Shown here piece after piece: positions 53,161 to 64,000 of a stretch of DNA of 64,000 nucleotides; the first letter of the stretch is position 1; each line of letters starts with the position of its first letter. Under the pieces are notes generated by a model. That model saw nothing but the letters and a program-made list of their open reading frames with translations. It ran no database searches and had not been told where the DNA came from. The stretch is from contig NEEC01000004.1 of assembly GCA_002189035.1 (NCBI GenBank), positions 1,364,001 to 1,428,000 of the forward strand, in the 5' to 3' direction. The translations under genes were made by a program, and so were the position numbers. The stretch comes from Utricularia gibba. Taxonomy: Eukaryota; Streptophyta; Magnoliopsida; Lamiales; Lentibulariaceae.

Positions 53161-55383
53161 ATGATGGTCGGCAGGACGGATCTTGTTGTGCTGATTTATT
53201 TTCTCCTCCTGCCGTTTCCCTCTTGCAACTCGGTTAGAATACTTACAGAAGCTGATTTTGGATCAAATTATGCTCATGAAGTTGTGATTTTTTGAGTTTC
53301 TTACATGGGAGTTGGTGTGTGACATTTTCAGGGATTTAAGGTTTCCTTTGGTTCCCCCTTATTGTCGCCCCCTTCATATCAAGATGACGGCGGAGGTTTG
53401 TAAATTGGGAACCCCTTATGTGCTTGAAGTAGTGATAATCTAAAAATTGCAATTTGTTTAGCTTAACCATGGAAAAGATAGTGTTTCCCATCATGGCCAA
53501 GTATGAATTTGTTAGACTTGTTAGTGTAGACGCACATTCATAAGTCATAACCCAGGACACAGATGCTTATTTACTCTGGCTTGTGTTTTGTAAGCATTTT
53601 TGCAGTTATCTTGGTTGCCTTCACTTGCTTTTGTATTGTGTCTCCTGTGTAAACAACCTGATAAGATTCTGTATTTGACGATTCTTATTTGCAGAGTCTT
53701 GCCCTTCAGGCTGGAAGGGAAACCTGAACAGCACAAGGTGTGTTGCATATTTTGAAAACCATGAATCATGGGAAGAGTCTGAGAAACAATGCACAGCTTA
53801 TGATGCACATCTGGCATCTGTATTATCAAAAGAAGAATTAGTGTGGCTTCAAAACATGTGCGGTGAAGTGAAAAATGGATGCTGGGTTGGTGGGAAAGTG
53901 ATCAATGGAGCTTGGAAGTGGTCTGATAATACATCTTACTTGAATGCCTCTTCGGCTCCTGTCGGATCCGCTTGCACCAATCAATCCTGCATTGACAGTA
54001 ATTCTACAGAGTTATGTGGAGTGATCATAAATGGAACTTCCTTTGTTGTGGCTCAAAGATGCAATGCGTCTCTTCCATTTTTATGCATGCTTGACATGGG
54101 TATGTCATCAACTCGATAATAATTGAAAGCTTGTTGATTGCAGCATCTTTTCCTTTTGTTCTTCTAAACCACTCATTCATATGCTCTTTTTTGACAGAAA
54201 ATCGATGTCATGGGATGCACTGCCACCAGGAGTATCTTATCATTCTTTCTGTCGTGAGTGGTTTGATCTTTTGTACTACCCTAGCTGTAGTGCTGTGGCT
54301 TCTCATTTACAGGCGTAACAAAAGGCATAAGAAATCACGTAAACAGTCCAACCTGGCAGAATTGGCGTTAGTTCCTCCATCATGGAGAGTGTTCAACATT
54401 GAAGAACTGAAGTCTGTGACAAAGCATTTCAGTGAAGGGAACCGTCTTTTAGGCGATGCGAAAACTGGTGGCACTTACAGTGGACTTCTACCCTGTGGTT
54501 CAAGAGTGGCAGTTAAAAGACTTAAGAGATCTAGCTTTCAAAAGAAAAAGGAGTTTTACTCTGAAATAGGAAGGATTGCAAGATTAAATCACCCAAACCT
54601 GGTGGCTGTGAAGGGGTGTTGCTACGACCATGGTGATCGTTATATCATCTACGAGTTTATCTGCAATGGACCTTTAGACAGATGGCTACACCACTTTCCA
54701 AGAGGAGGAAGGACACTGGATTGGACACTAAGAATGAAAATAGCCACAACTCTTGCCCAAGGAATCGCGTGAGAATGATTTCCTGAGCTTTATATTTCTT
54801 CCCTCCTGTTTGTCTTTGTACTCATCAGCTCATCTAAACAACTTGCAGGTTCCTACACGACAAGGTGAAACCTCAGGTTGTGCACCGTGATATCCATGCA
54901 GCTAATGTGCTTCTTGATGAGGAATTCGGTGCACATCTTATGGGAGTTGGCCTTTCCAAATTTCTTCCTCTTGAAGTGATGCATGAGAGGAGGGTAGTAG
55001 CAGGCGGCACCCATGGCTATCTTGCTCCTGAATTTGTATACAGGAATGAGCTCACAACAAGAAGCGATGTGTACAGCTTCGGAGTGCTTCTACTCGAGAT
55101 TGTCAGCGGGCGTCGACCAGCGCAGGCTGTGGACTCCGTAGGCTGGCAGAGCATATTCGAATGGGCTACTCCGTTGGTTCAAGCTCATCGGTACATAGAA
55201 CTCCTGGATCCACTGATATCATCATCTTCCTCGTCTATAATCCCAGAGACTGCAACCATCCAAAAGGTGGTCGATCTCGTTTATTCCTGCACACAGCACC
55301 TGCCGTCGATGCGCCCCAGAATGTCCCACGTCGTCCACCAGCTACAGCAGCTGCCATTGCCACAGCCCTCTTTCCTGAAATGA
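53161..55383 (+). CDS. C-type lectin-domain receptor-like kinase (At1g52310 type)
   Basis: Single-pass receptor-like protein with one extracellular C-type lectin domain, a rare plant architecture usually present as one gene (Arabidopsis At1g52310). Exon 1 (ATG 53161) gives a signal peptide of about 24 residues (DLVVLIYFLLLPFPS). The lectin domain runs from CPSGWKGNLNSTRCVAYFE through ENHESWEESEKQCTAYDAHL and CGVIINGTSF to the paired cysteines. A transmembrane helix follows (IILSVVSGLIFCTTLAVVLW). The kinase region has AVKRLKRSSFQKKKEF and HRDIHAANVLLDEEFGAHLM. The expected DFG is replaced by GVG (LMGVGLSKF). The Gly-rich loop (GDAKTGGTYSG) is also irregular. The catalytic HRD is kept, so activity is uncertain. 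The protein is about 540 residues, with no missing base. Confidence 0.94.
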
Positions 55384-57018
55384 GCTTCGGCTGCCGGATA
55401 CCAGTAACCCTTCTGCCTTGCTCGGAGGTAAAACCCAATATGTTCGTTGCCCTGACATGGCTCCCGCTGGCTCTGTCTCCAAGCTGTTGGATCATATCTA
55501 GGCTACTGTTCTTTTTTCTCCCCTCCCTAACTGCTATCTTACAAGCGCATTCAAATGCTTTGTTCTATTTGTTCCACTTGACTGCAGCATCCTGTCATTT
55601 CATTAGACTATCCAACCATCTATTGTAAAACGAAGTTGGTGGGCACTTTTATCAAAATACCTTTCTCAGTAATTTTTTTCATCTGTTAATTTTTAATAAT
55701 TATGAGAATACCTGTAATTGCTTAAAATACTGTTAAAACACTTCTTTTTTAAAAAAAAAATTTATATATATTATTGTTATTAAAATAACTGAAGTTTTTT
55801 TAATTTGAATTATTTATCAATAAATAAAGTCTTATTTCAAATATGAATATATTTAAATTTCATAAATTTATACATTTATTTACTACAATGATTTTATGAA
55901 TTTTGTTTATTGGGTAATTAGATATTCGAAAAAGGAAAATAATTACATATTAAACTAAAGCAAGTTTACAAGAAAAAAACATTATTATTTTTTTGTACTA
56001 ATGATTTTTAAAAAAATTAAAATAAAATTATACTGGATTTCTTCAATAGTTGGGATTACACCTCATTGTATAAATTGATTTATTTTTTCACTTAATCTCA
56101 TTATTAGTTAAATTTAGAAAATGAAATGGTATTATATAAACATAATCATTTAAAGGTGTTTTTGGCTTATAATAAAAAAATAAGATGAAGTTTTATTTAA
56201 TTGATATACTTAAAAACATTACAGAAATATTTCAAAATAAAATAAGTATTAAAACAATAATTTCAATAAAACATAAAAAAGATATATATATTTCAATAAA
56301 ATAAAAATAAAACAATTATTAAAACAAAACTGGTATTTTTAAAATAAGAAATGAAATCACGTGTATTTACATAAAGAAAAAAAAAGTTACAGTTATTTTG
56401 GTAAAAAAAAAATCTTACAAAGGTATTTCATTAAATTCCAAAACTTTCCACACCCCCATTAAGAAAGGTCGTGTCTGTTAGAGTGTGAGAATGCAATTGA
56501 GACTGCAACGGATATCAAGGATCAACAAAGAGGAAGAACAGGTCCGGCGACCTGAAGAAGTTCTGTCGCAAGGAGAAATCGCTGCTGATGGAGAAGCAAC
56601 GCGCAGCTGGGCCCTACTTATCTCAAAGGCCTACAGCCCATTGGATGAGGTAAGTCCAGCCCAAATGCAATACATCCAACGGTCAAGGAGGCAACGGCTA
56701 GTTTTCGCCGTCTATTATACAATATTTTTTGCACTTCAGAAAGATTTACTCACACCAAAATCTTTTTCATCTTCTCTACCATATCATACAATATCTATCA
56801 GTGTCTTGGAATTTGGTTGAAGGTAGAAACTTCACATGCTTAAAAGAAGAGTTTCGCACCCTGCAAGCAACAAACCCAAAAAGAGCATCCTTTGCGTTGC
56901 TGCGTAGATTCAACAAATCAGAGCGCCCCAAATTCTTGGCGTGATTCATGTAACTTCTTCTGTCCTTTAATCCTGCCCCCTGCACCTCTACTATCCTTCC
57001 ACCAGCTCGCAACCAACG
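55384..57018. other. AT-rich spacer upstream of the QRT3-type gene
   Basis: About 1.6 kb. The section 55640-56440 is strongly AT-rich with A and T runs. An open frame at 56485-56820 is not conserved. The right 150 bp is probably the gene's leader. Confidence 0.5.
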
Positions 57019-58678
57019 ATGACCCACATTCGGGACTGCTTGCTGTGGCTAATGCTTACTGTAGTACGAGCGCACGCATCAGAAGTCTCCCGGACATTTT
57101 CCCGTTTCCAGAAGGTTCTCGTGCCTTCTGATTCATCCTCCGCCGTGAGTAGATATCCTCCTCGCTGTTCGTTGATGATTCAGCTTATTCCTTGGTTCAC
57201 GGTTGTACGTTTTTGCTGTCCAGACGCCAGTCTACCATGTTACGCATTATGGGGCGGATCCCAGGGGAGAAAAGGATAGCACGGAGGCGATCATGCATGC
57301 GATCTCGGATGCGCTGGATGGCCCTGGTAAAGGGTTTTTGTTCGAGGGAGTTGTGAATCTCGGAGGAGCCACGGTGGATCTCGACGGCGGTAATTATTTG
57401 ATTAGCCGGCCGCTGTTGTTGCCGGTCGCCGCAAGAGGAAACTTCGTGGTGAGTTCAAGAATTTGACCTTTTTACATCACCCTTCTACGGCCCTCCGGTC
57501 AATCTCCTCCGCCGCAGTAAAAATTCAACTCCCGTGCTTGACGGCTGACGCCCATTGTCATCTGATGTATTTATTTTTCAGCGAGTAAAAATATTTAATG
57601 AAAAAGACATATATTTCAATGAAATAAAAAAAAAACGATGTAATTTATGTGTGCCTCCCTTTTTGCAGATTCGCGGAGGAACATTGACGGCGGCCGGGGA
57701 TTTCCCCGGCGACGGATATCTGATTGATTTGTCACCGCCTACGAACAATGTGTCCGCCTACAACTACGAATTCGTCACCCTCAGAGACCTCCTACTCGAC
57801 TCCACCTTCCGCGGGGCGGAATCCGAGTTGCCAACTCCCTCAGAACCAGCATCGACAACTGCTACATCAGCCGTTTCTCCACAACCGGCATCGCCGTCCA
57901 CGGCGGCCACGAAACGTACATCCGCTACACGTATCTTGGCCAACACATCACCGCTGGAGGAGATCCCGGTGAGCGATCTTTCGCGGGGACGGGGATAATC
58001 CTCTCGGGAAACGACAACTCCGTAACCGACGTCGTCATATTCTCCGCCGCCATAGGAATCGCGGTATTAGGGCAGGCAAACCTAATATCCGGTGTACATT
58101 GCTACAACAAGGCGACTGGATTTGGCGGAATAGGGATCTACGTGAAGACTCCCGGGTTATCGCAGACGAGGATCGTGAATTCGTATCTGGATTACACCGG
58201 GATCGTTGCAGAGGATCCGGTGCAGCTCACAATCTCTGGTTGCTTCTTCCTCGGCGACGCGTACGTTACACTGAAGTCGATCGGCGGTGTGGTGAAGGGA
58301 GTCTCGATAGTTGATAATATGTTCTCGGGGTCCGACAAGGGGATCGGAATTGTGCAGCTGGAGGAGACCATCAAGACGTTCAACACCATTGATCAGGTTG
58401 TGGTGAACAACAACAACGTGAAAGGGATGACACTGAAGGCAACGGAAGCGAAAGGGGTGCTGGAGGGAAGCGACAGTGTATGGACTGTGGATTTCAGCTC
58501 GGTGCTGGTTTTCCCCAACTGGATCGAACAAGTGCAGTACACATTCATGGCGAGTGAAGGCTATTTTTTTGCACATGCCCTGAGAAACGTCACCGGGAAC
58601 AGAGTCGTTATTCAGTCCGACAGGGCGGCTCCGGCAACGGTTTATGTCATGGTCAATCAAGGGGGTCACTCCCTGTAA
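57019..58678 (+). CDS. QRT3: Polygalacturonase QRT3-type (pectin-degrading, pollen tetrad separation)
   Basis: GH28-like secreted protein related to Arabidopsis QUARTET3, which separates pollen tetrads by degrading pectin. Three exons, starting at the ATG at 57019. The first encodes a signal peptide (DCLLWLMLTVVRAHAS). The conserved blocks are YHVTHYGADPRGEKDSTEAI, VDLDGGNYLISRPLLLPVAA, GDGYLIDLSPPTNNVSAYNY, GVHCYNKATGFGGIGIYVKT, NSYLDYTGIVAEDPVQL and SIVDNMFSGSDKGIGIVQLE. A run of four G at 57813-57816 appears one short: GGGGG gives the conserved FRGGGIRV and joins it to the later frame. The C-terminus is TVYVMVNQGGHSL. Assignment to QRT3 rests on overall resemblance; a pectinase with a different role is possible. 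Confidence 0.88.
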
Positions 58679-58899
58679 ATTGTAAAGACGATTTTTCATG
58701 CAAACTGGCACTCCCTACTGTTTTCATGCTCTTGTAGTACTGATGTTGCGAGAAGGAAACTAAAACTCTAACAAAACACTGAGCAAGACACTATTCAACC
58801 GTCCCTCTTACCACATCGAACTCAATGGGTCTGCGCTTCTCTAAAAGAGATGAAGAGATCATGTTCGCGGTGCAATAACAACCCGGGAACTAGAGATTT

Positions 58900-61749
58900 T
58901 CATTTTCGACCACTGGTTGCGGCACGGGGTTTTGCTTTAACTTCGACTTCCTGGAAAGAATCATCAGTTAAACGAAGTCAGGCAGCTAATTTGTTAAAAA
59001 AAAAGAAGGAAGCTTGAAAATCGATTGCTGAGAACTAAACATCCTGAAAAGTGAAGTCAATAATCAGAACCTGTGGGAGATGGAGGTATATGTAGTTCTT
59101 GGCTGTGGATGGATTATGGTTTTCGGCACCTTTGCTCCAATCATAGCTCACCTGAGATTTGAAACATCTAGCACTCCTCGAAATTTGGATCGATTCAAAT
59201 AACAAGACATGTAATATAATTCCAAGCGTAAACATTTTCGTGCTGTTTTTTGGGTGGAACGCATTACCGCATATGCGAATATTGAGCCATCATTGTTGAA
59301 AGTGCTGCATGGAATAGGGTTACTGCACCTCGCCATAGCCTAAACTCACAGTACATAACCACCGGTCATAATATAGAAGATTTCTTTGAAACCCATGGTT
59401 TATAAATTTTCATTTAATCAAAGGCTTACTATAACAGTATTAACATTATTCTCACAGACACAACATCTCACTGTACTATGACAAATTTTCTACTCATTTC
59501 GGCTAGAGAGAACTATTAATATGGTATTGGCATTGAGATTGCAATAAAACAGGAAGGAAGTCATGAAAATTGAACTCAAGCAAAAAGAGCAATTTAAGTG
59601 AAAATCACAAGGTTCCGTTCCAGAAAGCAGCTAATAGCAGAAGTTGCTCGTACCTTAAGCCTCTGCTTGCTATCTTTGTCCCAAAAATTGAAGGCTCCAT
59701 CCGAACCAGCAGTTGCAAACGTGTGGTGAATCTGCAATCAAAAAAAAAAAAAAAAATCAATAGCATGATACAAAGAAGGGATAACAAATTCCAAGAAAAA
59801 AAAGAAATTTCAAAGTTTGAAACCAATGTGGAGAAAAATTATCTGTAAATCTTACTGGGTGAAAATTGAGTGAATTGACAGCGTATATATCATTCCCATC
59901 CCTGTGACACTTGAATGTGAAATTTTTACTTGACTGTGAATCATCAATGTGATGCACACCAACTCTTCCTTCAATTGACCCGACCTAATATAAATGTTTT
60001 GAAGTATCACAAAGAGCAAAATGATATAACTTAACATATGCAAGATCTCGTACGCCCAGTGTAAATCTAGTTGTATCTAAAAATCTCAAGCAACAAAAAT
60101 AAAATATGAAACCCTGTTTCTTTTAGCCACATAAACAATACATGATTTATAGGGGATCAACACATACTAAAAAGCCTTGCTGATCAGGAAAAGCAGCTAA
60201 ACATCGAGTTTGGTACTTCAGAGGTGATACCAATCTCTTGAACTCGGTCTGCATATAAAAAAAAAAAAGAAAAACTATATTAGAAAGCTTTATCATTCAC
60301 AAGCAATTCATCTCTAGCCACCCAAAGGCCGTAGAAAAGCCAATGAAAACCAACTAGCAGAAGACTAATTATGCTAGGAAAAAATGAGAGATTACACATT
60401 GTTCATGCAGAACTCAAGAAATTATTTTGCTTATCATTTTTTAGGAAATAAAGAATATGGGCTTAGGGTATATTTTAAGAAATAACCTGAGGAGCCTGCA
60501 AGTTAAAAACTACAAGGTTTCTGTCTGCAGTTCCTACGACCATAAGGGGGTGTCTAAGGGTAAGGGCATAGCATCGATCAGGAAGTTGCTGAACCCAAGC
60601 TGGATTTTGTTGTCTTAGATCCCAATACCTGTAACATGCCAATAACTTGTTTACAGTAACACAACAAAGTTCAGATATATGATCAAAATAATTAGATTCT
60701 TGGAAATGCACCAACCGCATAATGTGTTGGCCACAAAAAAAAAAAAAAAGATATAAATGAGAAAAGGCGTCTGGAAGATAAGCAAATGACGGCATTGCCT
60801 GATGTCTCATAAAAAAAACATTATTGAGCATCATTAACCTTCACCTTAAGGTCTTATCCCAGCTTCCAGTTACTAATAGATTCAATTCAGGAACCCAGGC
60901 AAGCTCTTTAATAGGAGCATCATGCATTGCCACAGTAACAGGCTGACTTCCAGACAGCAGCGGCCACATTTTAACTTGTTTGTCACATCCACCAGAAAAC
61001 ACGGTTGTTCCGTCATCCTTCCATGCAGAGCATAATACCTGCCAACATCAAAATTTAAATCATATAAATTTTTTCTGGAAAATCATACAACTTTATTTAA
61101 CTGAAGTCCCATGAGATTGAAAGTAAGCTGAATCTTACCGGCTGCTCATGGGATATAGATGCCTTAGGAACAGTGTTCACATTGCCTCCTGATGCCATTA
61201 CCTCCCAACATCGTACCTAAGACCAAAAGCGTGCATTAAAGAAATTGAGAAACTACTTTTTCTTCGTAAAAAATGACTAGAGCCAAAGAAAAAAAGAATC
61301 CCCTTCTTGATATGGGATGTTTCAGAGACATATAACTTACTGTAATGCGCGTTTTCTGATAGATGACAGAGCTAAAACATCTACTAACTAAGAATTTGTA
61401 CAGACTGCCTACTCACCAACGTGAAATCAACGATCACACAAACATAAAGAACAATAATCGAACATAAAAGGTCATCCTTACCTGATTGTCCCATGAAGTT
61501 GCCACCAAGTAATTAGCCTTAGGACTGAAACACAAACTAGACACTCCATCACTTGGAGGTTGTACTACCTTCAGCAAGCCACCGAAAAGAAACACAGTAA
61601 CCAAGCACGTCAGGACAATCAAAAGCGAAAAAAACTCGAGAATCATCGGAAATTATTGTTCCGCATAAAACCAAAAATTCACAGGAAGGTAGAATCACCT
61701 CGAATTTTGGAGGGGTGTTTGCCGTACTCGAAGTGCCGAATGCAGCCAT
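58900..61749 (-). CDS. RAE1: RAE1-like WD40 mRNA export factor/nucleoporin
   Basis: WD-repeat protein of the nuclear pore, linked to mRNA export and, in plants, ABA and DDB1-dependent regulation. Start at 61749 ([18 protein letters not shown]). Successive WD blocks are [107 protein letters not shown] and [13 protein letters not shown]. After [20 protein letters not shown] come [15 protein letters not shown] and [19 protein letters not shown]. The last exon (58957-58900) ends [16 protein letters not shown]. The donor ACAG|GTTCTG and acceptor CCAG|GAAGTC give this short final exon. Exons join without repair and introns are short. It is the last gene before the AT-rich right end. Confidence 0.95.
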
Positions 61750-62551
61750 TTGAAGTGGCTATCAGAAGCGGAAGAGTCAGATTCTAGGTCGGAACCGCAA
61801 TGAGTTGAAATTCCTCCGAACGTGAAGTAAATCGCTGTGTACGCAAAACTCCGACCACCGAGCGGGCGGCGTGGATTCCACGCTTAAATCCGGCTCCAAA
61901 ATTGAAAAAAAAAAGGGAAATTTTTCTCTAAATTTACACAATCATCCCTTAAAAGCTCGTAAATACACATTTTATTCGTAAGTTCGGGATCAGTATATTA
62001 AAATAGATAATTCATTTTATTTTCTTTTCAAAATCGATATACAATTTTAATAAATTTAAAAAATACTCAAATTAGTTGAACTCTTTTAAATATAATCAAT
62101 CCCTATAAGACTTGAGCTTTTTATTTTAATATTTATTATCCAAAGATTCAAATAATCTTTTTAATTTCAACCTTTCAACCATGTTTTTTTACCATGTTTG
62201 TGAATATTATTCATAAGAAAAGTGTTTGTGAATATTATTCATTTTAATCTTTTGTACGATATTATATGTTTAGAATACTTAATCCTCATAATTTTATACT
62301 TATTTCTTTCCTAAAAAAGATCTAATATAAAATTAAAATAATTTATTTATTTAAATATGTATTCTTCCTTATATGTAATCAATATATAATATTATTACCA
62401 AACTCCTAACCTTACATAACATACTCTCACAAATATATATGTTAGTGAGCCACATAACAAAACTATGGTTGTTTCCATTTCATGGAAATTGTTTCAAAAA
62501 AGTATTTTTTAATGATTTTTTGGAGTAATAACTATTTGAAAAACTGCAGTG

Positions 62552-62667
62552 TATTTTTTAAAATAGATTCTTTCTCTCAAAATATTTTTTAAAATAGATT
62601 CTTTCTCTCAAAATATTTTTTAAAATAGATTATTTTTCTCAAAATATTTTTTAAAATATTTTTTATG
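62552..62667. repeat. 31-bp tandem repeat, about 3.7 copies
   Basis: Copies start at 62552, 62583 and 62614. Each begins TATTTTTTAAAATAGATT and ends in TTTCTCAAAA, with a partial fourth copy from 62645. The third copy has a few substitutions. Confidence 0.9.
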
Positions 62668-63741
62668 TCAAAAAGTTAAAAATACTTGCATTTGTTAGAC
62701 AATTTAGGTGGGTTTCTATGTGTGTTTATTAACAAACCCACGTTTGGTATGTGAGTTTTAGATGGATAAAAATATATTCGATTGTTGTTTATACATTCAA
62801 TAAGAACCGATAGAGTTGGGTTTACTTAAATCGAGGGAAGTCGGTTGATTTAAGTAAACAAGTGTTGCATTTTCCAATTTTATCCTCACACCACTATGAA
62901 TTTCAACACAAATCCACCAGAAATCAGTTGCAAACATTGTGAATTGCCAACGGTGTCGCATTCGTGTACTGATTGGCCAGACAGGTGGGTCTTCTGGTAT
63001 GCTTGTTTTTTTTTTGCTATTGATGGGTTTTGTTTATTGTTGATGCATATTGTGACCCTTGTCTTTGATTTTTTGAGTGTTGTGACGTTTTTATTGAATT
63101 TTTTTGTGAATCTTGTGTGCATTATAAAGAATCAATAAGCAACATATGATGAATGACTCGATGTATGACAAAACACACGGGCAATGAAAGTAACAACAAG
63201 CACTACATATGTATATATATTCAGTACATACTTCTTAGGATTTTATGTTTACATGAACACTGCTACTCATGGTTTCTAGTGCTTCCTTGTGATGCTGTTC
63301 ATATTTCATCACTATGGTGCATGTTACCTTGTATGGGTGGTCAGTTTTGGAAAGGGGTATATGAATTATTTCATATATATTCGTCATATATCTAATTTTA
63401 TATTTATATGTCAAAAATCTTTTCATTTTAAATTTAAATAAATTAAATTCATTAATCAAATACAAATAATATTCTAAACTCATAAAATCTATTTATCTAA
63501 ACTAAAATAAACTAAACTCGGGTTTATATGTTGTCCCCAAATACACCCTTATATGTTTAATATGAGAAAATCAATGGATATTTATTATTGAACAAAAAAC
63601 CCACTAGTCCTTGGAAGTTTAGAAAATGAAGGAGAAACCTCTAACGTGCAATGGATTTCTTTAACCTTCTCTCGCAATGGATTTCTAACCCGTCAGCCGA
63701 ATGTTTTTCTAGTAGTGAGAATTCGAAAAGTTAGAATGTTT

Positions 63742-64000
63742 AACTCCAAAAGTGACTTGTGAGAGAGGTTTAGTATTTACTAATTCATTATATAATTTTT
63801 TGGATATAAGCTAGAATGTTAAAATTCGAATATTTAATAATTCATTATATAATTTTTGATAATTTCAAAATGTGGTTAAACTCCAAAAGTGACTTGTGAG
63901 AGAGGTTTAGATCATTTGTGTATAAATTATTTGGATTTTAGTGAGTATTGATCATTTTATTTTATTGATTTCTCTCATATTTGGAGGTTTAGATCATTTG
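63742..64000. repeat. Nested direct repeats at the right edge
   Basis: A 32-bp sequence starting AACTCCAAAAGTGACTTG occurs at 63742-63773 and 63879-63910. ATTCATTATATAATTTTT occurs at 63783-63800 and 63840-63857. GGTTTAGATCATTTG occurs at 63905-63919 and 63986-64000. The pattern suggests a duplicated block continuing beyond the window. Confidence 0.7.

Larger units (their letters stand above)
61750..64000. other. AT-rich right end with short repeats
   Basis: About 2.25 kb without a recognised gene. It contains a 31-bp tandem repeat (62552-62667) and direct repeats at 63742-64000. A small hydrophobic open frame at 62896-63138 has no family resemblance. The window ends inside the repeat-containing part. 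Confidence 0.5.

Noticed and set aside
62896-63138. 80-codon hydrophobic open frame
   Set aside because: It lies in AT-rich DNA with biased composition, no promoter or family resemblance, and is likely noise.

Overview
The window is ordinary gene-dense nuclear DNA from a flowering plant, most likely a eudicot. The evidence is GT-AG introns of 80-600 bp, AT-rich spacers and about twenty genes whose predicted proteins match known Arabidopsis families almost from end to end. I could not narrow the species further. There are no bacterial, organellar, viral or CRISPR features, no rRNA or tRNA gene that I could find, and no intact transposon.

Layout. 0.2-5.4 kb: two minus-strand genes, an SPL2-type organelle RING E3 ligase and an RSH2/3-type plastid ppGpp synthetase/hydrolase. 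7.3-10.2 kb: ALDH7B4 (+). 11.3-11.7 kb: a two-exon DUF1677 gene (-). 13.3-16.7 kb: N-acetylglucosaminyltransferase I (-). 17.7-21.9 kb: V-ATPase catalytic subunit A (+). 22.8-25.0 kb: a TIFY-CCT-GATA factor (+). 25.2-27.1 kb: an unrecognised plastid-type protein (-), divergent from the mitochondrial ATP synthase epsilon gene (27.3-28.2 kb, +). 29.4-32.8 kb: EXO84B (+). 33.4-36.1 kb: plastid phosphoglycerate dehydrogenase (-). 37.1-38.1 kb: MKK4/5-type MAPKK (+). 38.9-39.65 kb: ATL RING-H2 ligase (+). 40.4-41.9 kb: group VII ERF with a Cys N-degron (+). 42.4-43.1 kb: DUF3820 protein (+). 43.9-45.6 kb: TGD2 (+). 47.1-47.4 kb: an 86-residue membrane protein (-). 48.4-49.1 kb: proteasome alpha subunit PAC1 (+). 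49.8-52.5 kb: SUF4 (-). 53.2-55.4 kb: C-type lectin receptor kinase (+). 57.0-58.7 kb: QRT3-type polygalacturonase (+). 58.9-61.75 kb: RAE1 (-). The last 2.2 kb is AT-rich, with short tandem and direct repeats.

The genes do not form one pathway. They are mostly housekeeping functions (proton pumping, ATP synthesis, proteasome, exocytosis, serine synthesis, glycan processing, mRNA export) mixed with signalling and transcription genes.

Three points matter most. (1) About seventeen single bases appear to be missing from otherwise well-conserved reading frames, ten of them in G or C runs. Every case is repaired by adding one base, which suggests assembly error rather than pseudogenes. (2) The GnTI gene appears to contain both an AT-AC (U12-like) intron and a GC-AG intron. 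(3) I did not find an undescribed multi-gene system. The remaining points are gene-level features: an imperfect intron duplication in V-ATPase A, an open in-phase intron in TGD2, and a receptor kinase without a DFG motif.
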